A DNA stretch of 37,660 nt from Gp6-AA40 sp035263125. GTDB lineage: Bacteria; Acidobacteriota; Vicinamibacteria; Vicinamibacterales; UBA2999. Shown here piece by piece: positions 14,968-23,318 of the stretch; within the stretch, counting starts at the first letter, position 1, and each line of letters starts with the position of its first letter. Below the pieces are notes generated by a model. The model was not told the DNA's origin, ran no database searches, and saw only the letters and a list, made by a program, of their open reading frames with translations. The stretch is from the NCBI GenBank assembly GCA_035263125.1, contig DATFRP010000093.1:1-37660 (forward strand), written 5' to 3'. The translations under genes were made by a program, and so were the position numbers.

Positions 14968-15450
14968 ATGATCCATCACGCTCGTTTTCTCGCGCTGTCC
15001 GGGATGCTTGCCGTAGCGCTCGTCGTGCCCGCGTGCAAGACCGTCCCGATCAAGCCCTCCAACGTCTCGAAAGCCAAGGTCGCGTTGAGCGCCAGCGGGG
15101 ACGTCAACCCCGATGCCAGCGGCAAGCCGTCTCCGGTTGTTGTGCGTGTCTATCAGCTGAAAGCCGATTCCGCGTTCACGGGCGCCGACTTCTTCGCGCT
15201 GTTCGATGACGAGATGAAGGTGCTGGGTCAGGATCTGATCAATCGCGAGGAATACGTGCTGACGCCGGCCGAACATCGCACGGTTGAACTCGTCGTGCCG
15301 AAGACGGCCCGGTTCGTCGGCGTGATCGCGGCGTTTCGCGATATCCGCAACTCGCAGTGGCGGGTCGTGGTCCCCGCGCCGTTCAAGAAAGATGATGTGA
15401 CGCTGTCGGTCGAGCGCGCGCGAGTACAGCTCGCGCCGACCACCAAGTGA
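14968..15450 (+). CDS. tssJ: T6SS outer-membrane lipoprotein TssJ
   Basis: This 160-residue lipoprotein has a signal peptide with lipobox VPAC and Cys near residue 23. The residue after Cys is Lys, not Asp, consistent with sorting to the outer membrane. The mature part is a transthyretin-like beta sandwich with family landmarks: VVRVYQLKADSAF, DFFALFDDE, REEYVLTPAEHRTVEL and VGVIAAFRDI. TssJ anchors the TssL-TssM complex by binding the TssM periplasmic domain. It lies 19 nt after tagH and 9 nt before tssK, in the usual J-K-L-M order. Confidence 0.94.
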   Translation: MIHHARFLALSGMLAVALVVPACKTVPIKPSNVSKAKVALSASGDVNPDASGKPSPVVVRVYQLKADSAFTGADFFALFDDEMKVLGQDLINREEYVLTPAEHRTVELVVPKTARFVGVIAAFRDIRNSQWRVVVPAPFKKDDVTLSVERARVQLAPTTK

Positions 15451-15459
15451 CCGTGACGA

Positions 15460-16794
15460 ATGTCCGTCTATAGCAAGGTTGTCTGGTCCGAGGGGCTGTT
15501 CCTCCGCCCCCAGCATTTTCAGCAGCAGGATCGCTATTTCGAGCGGTACGTCGAGACGCGGTGCCAGGCGCTCGTGCCGCACAGCTGGGGCTTCACCGAG
15601 CTTGACGTCGAGCGGGACCTTCTGAGCATCGGCAAGTTCGGGCTGCGACGCGCGGCCGGCGTATTTCCCGACGGAACGCCATTTCGCATGCCGGACGATG
15701 ATCCGCTGCCGGCCCCGATCGACATCGGGCCGGATGTCCACGATCAGATCGTCGATCTGGCGCTCCCGCTGCGCCGGGCCGGCGCCGTCGACGTCGAACG
15801 CACAGCGGGGCCGGATGGATTGATCCGGCACGACGTGCGCGAAGTGGAAGCCAACGATGCCACGTCGAGCTCGGGCGATTCCGCACTCCTCGAAGTGGGC
15901 CCACTCCGCACGCGGCTGCTGCTCGCGAGCGAGGTGACGCAGGCGTATGCGTGCGTCCCGTTGGCGCACGTGGTCGAATGCCGCTCGGACAAGCAGGTGC
16001 AGCTCGATGACACGTTCATTCCAACGGTCCTCGACGTACGCGCGTCGCGCCGGCTGGCGACCTACATGACCGAGCTGCTCGGGCTGCTGCATCAGCGCGG
16101 CGACGCCCTCGGCGGGCGGGTGGCGTCGACCGGTCGCGGCGCATCAGCGGAGATCGCCGACTTCCTCATGCTGCAGGCGATCAACCGCTGCGAACCGGTG
16201 CTCGCGCACTTCGTCGACTCGGGCGTGCTGCATCCCGAAGATCTGTTTCGATTCTGCGTGTCGGCTGCCGGCGAGCTCGCGACGTTCACGACTTCGTCCA
16301 AGCGCCCGCCGAAGCTCGAAGGGTACCGCCACGATCATCTGCGTGAATCGTTCGAGCCGGTGATCGTCGCGCTGCGTGCGGCGCTCAGTGCCGTGCTCGA
16401 GCAGAGCGCGATTCCGATTCCGATCGAGTCGAAGAGATTCGGCCTCAGCGTTGCGGCGGTCGCCGATCGAACGTTGTACGCATCGGCGGTGTTCATCCTC
16501 GCCGCGCGCGCCGACGTGCCCGCCGAGGATCTCCGCCGCCGGTTCCCGAGCCAGCTCAAGATCGGTCCGGTGGAGAAGATCCGCGATCTCGTGAATCTGC
16601 AGTTGCCGGGCGTGCCGGTGCACGCTGTGCCAGTTGCCCCGCGGCAGATCCCGTATCACGCGGGCTTCGTGTATTTCGAGCTCGATCAGAGCCACGACCT
16701 GTGGGGACAGTTGAAGACCTCGGGAGGGGTCGCCCTGCACGTGGCGGGAGAGTTCCCTGGGCTCGCCATGGAGTTCTGGGCGATCCGGACCTGA
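15460..16794 (+). CDS. tssK: T6SS baseplate protein TssK
   Basis: This 444-residue protein matches the usual TssK length. The signature N-terminus VVWSEGLFLRPQHFQQQDRY and the later blocks RLATYMTELLGLLHQRG and GVPVHAVPVAPRQIPYHAGF are typical. TssK is a trimeric adaptor that joins the baseplate wedges (TssEFG) to the TssM/TssL cytosolic domains. The ATG is 9 nt after the tssJ stop. The stop codon lies in the loop of an RNA hairpin (16782-16803) that also covers the region just ahead of the tssL ribosome binding site. Confidence 0.95.
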   Translation: MSVYSKVVWSEGLFLRPQHFQQQDRYFERYVETRCQALVPHSWGFTELDVERDLLSIGKFGLRRAAGVFPDGTPFRMPDDDPLPAPIDIGPDVHDQIVDLALPLRRAGAVDVERTAGPDGLIRHDVREVEANDATSSSGDSALLEVGPLRTRLLLASEVTQAYACVPLAHVVECRSDKQVQLDDTFIPTVLDVRASRRLATYMTELLGLLHQRGDALGGRVASTGRGASAEIADFLMLQAINRCEPVLAHFVDSGVLHPEDLFRFCVSAAGELATFTTSSKRPPKLEGYRHDHLRESFEPVIVALRAALSAVLEQSAIPIPIESKRFGLSVAAVADRTLYASAVFILAARADVPAEDLRRRFPSQLKIGPVEKIRDLVNLQLPGVPVHAVPVAPRQIPYHAGFVYFELDQSHDLWGQLKTSGGVALHVAGEFPGLAMEFWAIRT

Positions 16795-16803
16795 AGGCGG
16801 ATC
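16782..16803 (+). other. Hairpin at the tssK stop / tssL start junction
   Basis: GATCCG pairs with CGGATC and, after a 2-nt bulge, CC pairs with GG around a TGAA loop whose TGA is the tssK stop codon. The tssL ATG lies 5 nt beyond the stem. The geometry and TGAA loop mirror the palindrome at 6947-6964, so it may be a degenerate copy or chance. It could modulate coupling between the two genes. Confidence 0.35.
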
Positions 16804-16808
16804 AAGGC

Positions 16809-18140
16809 ATGTCGGAGATCGACGACCCGTTCAAGCCATCAGACGCCACGGTGCTGCGACCGCGGCCCGGTGCGGGACGACGCGGCGGAGGTGATCCGCT
16901 TCCACCCTCGTCGCGCCCGCCAGGTGTGCCTCCCGGCGGCGGAGCCGGGTTCACCGAGCCGGTTGCGGCATCGGCGCGCGATCTACTCGGCGTGGGGCTC
17001 AACCCGTTGGTGCAGGCCGCGAGTCCGCTGCTGATGCTCGCCGGGCAGATGCGCGGCACGCTCTCGGCACCGGAAGTCGGCGATCTCCGACGGCACGCGC
17101 TCGAAGAGATCAGACGATTCGAGGAGCGCGCACGTGCGGGAGGGGTGTCCGGAGAAGTCACCCGCGCCGCGCGCTACGCGTTGTGTGCGAGCCTCGACGA
17201 AGCGGTGCTGTCGACGCCGTGGGGCGCGCAGAGCGATTGGGCCCAGCAGACGCTGCTCGTCGCACTGCATCGCGAAGCCTGGGGCGGTGAGAAGTTCTTC
17301 GAGATGCTCGAACGCATCTCGCAGGATCCGGCGCAGCACATCGATCTCATGGAGCTGCAGTATCTCTGCATCGCGCTGGGATTCGCAGGCAAGTATCAGG
17401 TCGTCGATCGCGGGCATGCCCGACTCGCCGACGTGCAGCAGGACCTCTACCGGAAGATCCGTCAGCACCGTGGAACAGCGCCCGCCGATCTCTCGTTGCG
17501 ATGGCGGGGATTGCAGGACAAGCGCAACCCGCTGATCCGCTACGTGCCCTGGTGGGTGGTTGGGGCGGCGGCGCTCGCCATTCTGGCGATCGCGTTCGTG
17601 ACCTACTACGCGCGTCTGGGGCGTTTCTCGGCGCCCGTCGAGTCTGCGCTCGCCGGTGTCGGCCTCGAAGAGTTCGGCGTACCGCATCCCGTGGCCGCAC
17701 CGGTCGGGATGACTGTCAAGCAGCTGCTCGCGCCGGAAGAAGCCAAGGGGACGATGCGGGTGGACGAGGACGGGGGCAAGACGACGATCACGCTCCTCGC
17801 GGCCGATCTCTTCGCGTCGGGCAGTGCCTCGGTCAACCCTGCCTACGACGACACGCTTCGCAAAGTCGGCGAGGCGCTCGAGAAAGTGCCGGGCCGGGTG
17901 CTGGTCACCGGTCACACCGACGATCAGGCGCTGCGGTCGTTCCGCTATCGCGACAACTTCGAGTTGTCGCGCGAGCGTGCGCTCAGCGTGTTGGGCATCC
18001 TCAAGCCGGCGATTCGCGATTCCGGGCGCCTGGAGTCCACGGGGTACGGTTCATCGCAGCCCAAATATCGGCCCGAGTCGACACCCGAGAACCGGGCTCG
18101 CAATCGGCGCGTGGAGATCATCCACGTGCGTGAATCGTGA
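16809..18140 (+). CDS. tssL: T6SS inner-membrane protein TssL (DotU) with C-terminal OmpA domain
   Basis: This 443-residue protein combines three parts. A Pro/Gly-rich N-terminus leads into the cytosolic DotU domain (about 55-235; NPLVQAASPLLMLAGQMR, ALCASLDEAVLSTPWG, ELQYLCIALGFAGKYQV). One transmembrane helix follows (about 247-268). A periplasmic OmpA-like domain (about 330-443; VTGHTDDQ, NFELSRERALSV, NRARNRRVEI) should bind peptidoglycan. TssL forms the inner-membrane complex with TssM and recruits TssK. The extended form with an OmpA domain carries its own cell-wall anchor, so no separate TagL is needed. The ATG at 16809 was chosen because it follows the tssK stop and begins the expected cytosolic leader. 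Confidence 0.95.
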   Translation: MSEIDDPFKPSDATVLRPRPGAGRRGGGDPLPPSSRPPGVPPGGGAGFTEPVAASARDLLGVGLNPLVQAASPLLMLAGQMRGTLSAPEVGDLRRHALEEIRRFEERARAGGVSGEVTRAARYALCASLDEAVLSTPWGAQSDWAQQTLLVALHREAWGGEKFFEMLERISQDPAQHIDLMELQYLCIALGFAGKYQVVDRGHARLADVQQDLYRKIRQHRGTAPADLSLRWRGLQDKRNPLIRYVPWWVVGAAALAILAIAFVTYYARLGRFSAPVESALAGVGLEEFGVPHPVAAPVGMTVKQLLAPEEAKGTMRVDEDGGKTTITLLAADLFASGSASVNPAYDDTLRKVGEALEKVPGRVLVTGHTDDQALRSFRYRDNFELSRERALSVLGILKPAIRDSGRLESTGYGSSQPKYRPESTPENRARNRRVEIIHVRES

Positions 18141-18147
18141 GGCGCGC

Positions 18148-21100
18148 ATGTTTGCCTTTCTGAAGAGCCGCGCGTTCCTGACGCTCATTGGATTCGTTCT
18201 GCTGTTCCTGTTCATCTGGTACGTCGGCCCGTTCTTCGGCTTCGCCGATCGGTACCCGCTCGAATCGGTCACCGGCCGCCTGATCGTGATGGCGCTGGTC
18301 GTGGCGATCTGGATCACGTCGATCGTGCTCAAGCGCACGCGCGCAAGTCGCGCCAGCGACCAGCTCGTGGCCGCCGTGGTGATGCAGTCGAAGGCCGACG
18401 AGCGTCCAAGCGCCGAAGCGCTGCAGCTGCGCGAGCGCTTCGAAGACGCGGTCGCCACGCTGAAGGGCAAGCGGAAGAGCGGCCACAGCCTGTACGAACT
18501 GCCGTGGTACGTGATCGTGGGTGCGCCGGGATCGGGCAAGACCACCGCGCTCGTCAACTCGGGACTGAACTTCCCGCTCGAACAGCGGACGGGAAAGGGA
18601 TCACTGCGCGGAGTGGGTGGCACCCGCAACTGCGATTGGTGGTTCACCGATGAAGCGGTGTTCCTCGACACCGCGGGACGCTACCTCACTCAGGATTCCG
18701 ACGCCGCGTCCGACAGCGCGGGATGGACCGAGTTCCTCGCGCTGCTGCGCAAGTATCGCACCCGTCGTCCGATCAACGGCGTCATCCTCACGATCAGCGC
18801 CCAGGATCTGATGGTGCAGGGTCACAGCGGACGCGAGGCCTATGTCGCGGCTGCGCGACGACGTCTGAACGAGCTGAACAAGGAACTGAAGATCCAGCTG
18901 CCCGTGTACGTGATGGTGACCAAATGCGATCTGGTCGCCGGCTTCGCCGAGTACTTCGACGATTTCGAGAAGGAAGGTCGCGCCCAGGTCTGGGGCGTCA
19001 CGTTCCCTTACGAGCAGACGATCAGCGGAAAGGCGCCGCAGGACTTCGGCGCCGAATTCGATGCGCTGATGACCCGGTTGAACGAACGCGTGTTCACCAG
19101 GCTCGAAGAAGATCGCGACGTCCGCCGCCGGGCACGGATCTTCGCGTTCCCGCAGCAGATGGCGGCGCTGCGCGATCTGCTCAACGGGTTCGTCACCGAC
19201 GTGTTTGCGTCGACGCGGTTCGATCAGCAGATCCTGCTGCGCGGCGTGTACCTCACGAGCGGCACGCAGGAAGGGACGCCGATCGATCGTCTGCTCGGCG
19301 CGCTCGGGCGCCGGTTCTCCGTCGCCGCAGATGCGGTCGCTCCCGGTGGTCGTGGCAAGGCGTACTTCATCGAGCACCTGCTGAAGGGCGTGCTGCTCCA
19401 GGAGTCAGGGCTTGCCGGCATCAATCGTCGTCTCGAGGTGCAGAAGGCCGCGGTGCAGCTCGGCGCGTATGCCGGGATGGTCGCCGTCGCGCTGCTCGGT
19501 CTCATCGTGTTCACGATCAGCTACAACCGTAACCGCACGTATGTCGACACGGTGGCGGCCGATGTCGCGACGCTGCAGAAGGTGCCTCGTATCCCGCTCG
19601 GCGGGTCGATCGATCTCACCAGTCTGTTACCTCGCCTCGAGGCGCTGGGCGCTGTGGCGAACTCGGCGAATCGGTATCGCGACGACTCGCCCTGGTCCAT
19701 GCACTGGGGCCTGTATCAGGGGAACGCGCTCGGCAACGCCGCGCGCGCCGCGTACTCGCGAGAGCTGAACAACGCGCTGCTGCCGACGCTGACCGGCCGC
19801 ATCCAACAGCGGCTCGTGGATTACGCGGCGGAGCCTGAGAAGGTCTACCTGTACCTCAAGGCCTATCTGATGCTGAATCTTCCCGAGCATCTGGACAAGG
19901 ACCACTTGAAGTACATGGCGGACCAGGAGTGGCAGACGGCGTACGCGACAGATCCGAAAGCGGTCGACGCGCTCACGAAGCATTTCAGCAACCTCCTCGC
20001 CTACAACTCGTCGCTGCGCAAGATGCCGATCGATCGGGCGCTTGTCGATCAGGCACGACGGACGATTCCTGCCGAGTCGATTCCGCGCCTCGTCTACAGC
20101 TTCATCAAGGTGTCGTACTCGGCCGATACGCAGAACGCCCTGCGCTTCGACAGCCTCGGCATCGAGCAGGTGTTCCGCAGGAAGAGCGGCACGAGCCTGT
20201 CGCAGCCGATGCCGAGTCTCTTCACCGCGAAGACGTTCAACCAGGTGGTGGACCATCGCGCTGAGGAGATGCAGAAGCAATTCGACAACGATCGATGGGT
20301 GTGGGGCGAGTCGTCGAATCCGATGAAGGCGGCGGGGGTGAAGGCGCAGGTGCTCGCGCTCTACGAAAAGGAATACATCCAGGTGTGGGATGCCTTCCTG
20401 AGCGACCTCGGGGTCGCGTCTCTCAATGGCACCGAGGATTTGAAACGCGCCCTCCGTGCGCTCGGCGGTCCAACGTCTCCGTTGCGCAGTTTGTTGAAAG
20501 TCGTCGACGACAACACCATGCTCGTGAAGCAGCAGGCCGCGGGGCCGCAATCCACGCTGTCGACCGCGCAGGACGCGCTCAAGAAGATTCTCGCGACCGG
20601 GCAGAAGATCGTGGGCGTGCCTGCGAGCACGCCGGGGCTCGAGGTGACGCAGCACTTTGCGCCGGTGCATGCACTGCTGGCCGGCGACCCCGGTACCGCA
20701 CCGATCGATCGCATCGTCCAGCAGATCAGGGAGATTCAGGACAAGCTGCAGACCGTCGGGAGCGGAATCGGTGAGCAGCAAGGAGACACGGAGACGCTGT
20801 CATCGGTGAGCCGCATGTCGGAGTCGCTCAAACAGGATGCCGCCAGCCTGCCGCAGACGGTCGGCACGCTCGTCGCCGAAGTTGGGAGCCGCACGCAGGC
20901 GCTCACGCGTAGTGGCCTGAGGGCATCGCTGTCGGATCGGTACCGTCAGGAGGTCGTACGCGAGTGCACGATGGCTGTGCTCGGCCGGTACCCCTTCACC
21001 CAGGGCAGCACGACCGACGTGCCGCTGAACGATTTTGGAAGAATCTTCGGCTACTCCGGTATCTTCGACACGTTCTACAAGCAGAACCTCGATCGGCTCG

Positions 21101-21618
21101 TCGACAACTCGAAGAGCCCGTGGCGGTGGCGGTCGGATGCCTCTGGCGAAGCGGTGGGACTCGGCGTCGGCGTGCTGTCGCAGTTCGAACAGGCGCAGCG
21201 GATCCGCGAAATGTTCTTTCGCCCGGGTGCGCAGACGCCGCAGTTGGACTTCACGCTGACACTCACCAACCTGAAGCAGTTAGCGAGTCGTGTCGTCCTC
21301 GAGCTCGATGGCCAGTCGTTCTCGTATCAGTTCGGTCCGCTGCGCGCGATACCTGCGAAGTGGCCCGGTCCCAATCCCGGTGTCGCCGCGTTGACGTTCG
21401 AGGAACGCGGCGGGGGCAGGCCGCACGTCGAGTTCAAGGGGCCGTGGGCACTGTTCCGGCTCGTCGACTCGGGACAGACGCGCGCGGGCGAGTCATCCGA
21501 AAAATCCGTGCTGGCATTTCAGAACGGCCAGCATGGAACCGACATCATCATCGACGCGTTGAGCGTACACAATCCGTTCGGCAATCGCAGCTGGCAACGT
21601 TTCAGCTGTGGAGGATAA
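18148..21618 (+). CDS. tssM: T6SS inner-membrane protein TssM (IcmF)
   Basis: This 1156-residue protein has the full IcmF architecture. Two N-terminal transmembrane helices (about 8-30 and 45-65) precede a cytosolic NTPase-like domain with Walker A GAPGSGKTT (125-133), FLDTAGRY and TKCDL. A third transmembrane helix (about 440-462) leads into a large periplasmic region ending with the TssJ-binding C-terminus (FTLTLTNLKQLASRVVLELD). Walker A is intact; some IcmF proteins lack it. TssM spans the periplasm and links TssL to TssJ. The ATG at 18148 lies 7 nt after the tssL stop, and 8 nt separate its stop from tagF-pppA. Confidence 0.97.
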   Translation: MFAFLKSRAFLTLIGFVLLFLFIWYVGPFFGFADRYPLESVTGRLIVMALVVAIWITSIVLKRTRASRASDQLVAAVVMQSKADERPSAEALQLRERFEDAVATLKGKRKSGHSLYELPWYVIVGAPGSGKTTALVNSGLNFPLEQRTGKGSLRGVGGTRNCDWWFTDEAVFLDTAGRYLTQDSDAASDSAGWTEFLALLRKYRTRRPINGVILTISAQDLMVQGHSGREAYVAAARRRLNELNKELKIQLPVYVMVTKCDLVAGFAEYFDDFEKEGRAQVWGVTFPYEQTISGKAPQDFGAEFDALMTRLNERVFTRLEEDRDVRRRARIFAFPQQMAALRDLLNGFVTDVFASTRFDQQILLRGVYLTSGTQEGTPIDRLLGALGRRFSVAADAVAPGGRGKAYFIEHLLKGVLLQESGLAGINRRLEVQKAAVQLGAYAGMVAVALLGLIVFTISYNRNRTYVDTVAADVATLQKVPRIPLGGSIDLTSLLPRLEALGAVANSANRYRDDSPWSMHWGLYQGNALGNAARAAYSRELNNALLPTLTGRIQQRLVDYAAEPEKVYLYLKAYLMLNLPEHLDKDHLKYMADQEWQTAYATDPKAVDALTKHFSNLLAYNSSLRKMPIDRALVDQARRTIPAESIPRLVYSFIKVSYSADTQNALRFDSLGIEQVFRRKSGTSLSQPMPSLFTAKTFNQVVDHRAEEMQKQFDNDRWVWGESSNPMKAAGVKAQVLALYEKEYIQVWDAFLSDLGVASLNGTEDLKRALRALGGPTSPLRSLLKVVDDNTMLVKQQAAGPQSTLSTAQDALKKILATGQKIVGVPASTPGLEVTQHFAPVHALLAGDPGTAPIDRIVQQIREIQDKLQTVGSGIGEQQGDTETLSSVSRMSESLKQDAASLPQTVGTLVAEVGSRTQALTRSGLRASLSDRYRQEVVRECTMAVLGRYPFTQGSTTDVPLNDFGRIFGYSGIFDTFYKQNLDRLVDNSKSPWRWRSDASGEAVGLGVGVLSQFEQAQRIREMFFRPGAQTPQLDFTLTLTNLKQLASRVVLELDGQSFSYQFGPLRAIPAKWPGPNPGVAALTFEERGGGRPHVEFKGPWALFRLVDSGQTRAGESSEKSVLAFQNGQHGTDIIIDALSVHNPFGNRSWQRFSCGG

Positions 21619-21626
21619 GCCGCAGC

Positions 21627-23093
21627 ATGTCCGGTCCTGTGGGAATAGGTTTCTACGGGAAACTGCCGAGTCACGGCGACTTCCTTCGACGGCGTGTCGC
21701 CGACGCGTTCGTTGGCGTCTGGGACGGATGGCTGCAGGAGTGTATCTCCGCGAGCCGATCGACACTTGGTGATCGCTGGCTCGACGTGTACCTGACGAGC
21801 CCGGCCTGGCGATTTGCATGTGCGGCAGGTGCGTGCGGTCCGGCCCCCGTCGTCGGGGTGATGGTGCCGAGCGTCGATCGCGTCGGGAGGTATTTCCCGC
21901 TCACGATCGTCGCGCAGCTGCCGCTCGATGCATCGGCGCTGGCGGCAACCAAAGCCGATGGATTCTTCGAACGGGTCGAGCGCCTGGTGATCGACACACT
22001 GGGAGCGGAGGTTGTCGACTTCGATCGATTCGACGAGCAGCTCATGATGCTCGGCGAGGATTTGGAAGTGCTGTCACCGCCGCTCGTCCAGCTCGATGGG
22101 GCGGCCAGCGAGGTGCTCGATACGCATCACGACGCGTGGCAGCTGCCAATCGGGTCGGCGTCCAATCTGGGCTCGACGCTCGAGCAAATGATGACCCGGC
22201 GGCTGTCCGCGATCTACGACCCGCTCGTCCTCTGGTGGACCGATGGATCGACGAAGGTCGAACCCAGCTGCCTCATCACGAAGGGGCTGCCGCATCCCGA
22301 CTCGTTCTCGGCACTGCTCGACGGGTCGTGGATCTCCGGGCGCTGGCAATCGGTGGCGGCGCAGGTCTCGAACACGCTCGCGCGTGAGGAACTGCTCGTC
22401 GAGGATGTCACACCCCCCCGTTTCCGATCGGCAGCAGCGACCGACGTGGGTCGCGTGCGCGAGATCAATCAGGATTCGTTCATCGAACGTACCGAAGTCG
22501 GCATATGGGCTGTGGCTGACGGCCTGGGCGGCCATAGCCAAGGCGAGGTCGCAAGCCGGATGGTCTGCGACGCCCTTGCAGAAGTCGTGCCCGATTCGAG
22601 CTTCGAGGATGCCGTCGAATCTGCACGCGAGCGTGTCTGTGAGGTCAACGAGCAGCTCGTACGTGCCGCGACTCGTTCGGTGAACGCCGTATCGAGCGGC
22701 AGCACAGTCGTTGCGCTGCTGGCGCGCGGCACGCGTTGTGCGGTGCTGTGGGCCGGCGACAGCCGGGCGTATCGCTGGCGCGGAGGGCAGCTTCAGCAAC
22801 TGACGCGCGATCACAGCCTCGCCGAGGCCGAAGGCGCGGTCTCCACCGCGATCACACGGGCAGTCGGCGGAGAGCCGACGCTCCTCCTCGACCTGTTTCG
22901 GGACCGCGTCCACGCCGGCGATCGATTCCTTCTGTGTTCCGACGGCCTCACGCGAACCGTGCCCGACGCGCAGATCCGGGCGTGGTTGGAGCACGAGGAC
23001 ATCCGCGGTGCTGTCGACGGCCTGATCAAGGCGACCCTGGACGCGGGCGCGCCCGACAACGTGACCGCGCTGATCGTCGAGGCCTTCACGTAA
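21627..23093 (+). CDS. TagF-PppA fusion: T6SS regulator joined to PP2C-type phosphatase
   Basis: This 488-residue protein fuses two regulators that are often separate. Residues 1 to about 230 are TagF (VGIGFYGKLPSHGDFLRRRV, later VGVMVPSVDRVGRYFPLTI). Residues about 268-488 are a PP2C-family phosphatase with all metal-binding motifs: VREINQDSF, ADGLGGH, WAGDSRAY, LCSDGLT and PDNVTALI. PppA removes phosphate from the FHA protein and TagF represses T6SS post-translationally, so both halves would act as brakes. A TagF-PppA fusion is known in Agrobacterium. The ATG is 8 nt after the tssM stop. It closes the first gene block; the next gene is 225 bp away. Confidence 0.93.
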   Translation: MSGPVGIGFYGKLPSHGDFLRRRVADAFVGVWDGWLQECISASRSTLGDRWLDVYLTSPAWRFACAAGACGPAPVVGVMVPSVDRVGRYFPLTIVAQLPLDASALAATKADGFFERVERLVIDTLGAEVVDFDRFDEQLMMLGEDLEVLSPPLVQLDGAASEVLDTHHDAWQLPIGSASNLGSTLEQMMTRRLSAIYDPLVLWWTDGSTKVEPSCLITKGLPHPDSFSALLDGSWISGRWQSVAAQVSNTLAREELLVEDVTPPRFRSAAATDVGRVREINQDSFIERTEVGIWAVADGLGGHSQGEVASRMVCDALAEVVPDSSFEDAVESARERVCEVNEQLVRAATRSVNAVSSGSTVVALLARGTRCAVLWAGDSRAYRWRGGQLQQLTRDHSLAEAEGAVSTAITRAVGGEPTLLLDLFRDRVHAGDRFLLCSDGLTRTVPDAQIRAWLEHEDIRGAVDGLIKATLDAGAPDNVTALIVEAFT

Positions 23094-23124
23094 CGAAATG
23101 GCGACTTTTTACACCACTTCACGT

Positions 23125-23160
23125 GGGGACCGTGGAGACGGGTCCTCGGGCGGCGGCCCG
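23125..23160 (+). terminator. Two adjacent GC hairpins after tagF-pppA, possible weak terminator
   Basis: GGGGACC (23125-23131) can pair with GGTCCTC (23141-23147), including one G-U pair. CGGGC (23147-23151) pairs with GCCCG (23156-23160) and shares one base with the first stem, so the two may compete. No T-run follows, so an intrinsic terminator is doubtful. The position, just after the first block and before a promoter-like sequence, fits a partial transcript boundary. Confidence 0.3.
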
Positions 23161-23170
23161 CAGTTTCGGC

Positions 23171-23199
23171 TTGGGACTTTGGCCTGAAGCCGCTAAAAT
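23171..23199 (+). promoter_or_regulatory. Putative sigma-70-type promoter for the tssA-vgrG block
   Basis: TTGGGA (23171-23176) and TAAAAT (23194-23199) are separated by exactly 17 bp and match the consensus hexamers at 4 and 5 of 6 positions. The start would be near 23206, about 113 nt ahead of tssA. It sits in the only gap longer than 200 bp inside the T6SS locus (23094-23318), so it may drive the second gene block separately. Confidence 0.45.
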
Positions 23200-23318
23200 T
23201 CGAGCCGCAGAGCGACGGGTTCCCGCCGCGCCCACATGTCAGCCGACTCGAGGAGAAGAGTTCGTTGTGAGGGTACGTGTCGTTATACCGACAGAGACGC
23301 GCCGGTGAGTAGCGCACG

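Noticed and set aside
23270..23308. Possible 13-codon leader peptide before tssA (GTG start, GGAG upstream)
   Set aside because: It is too short to separate from chance, has no regulatory residue run and no adjacent attenuator-like structure.
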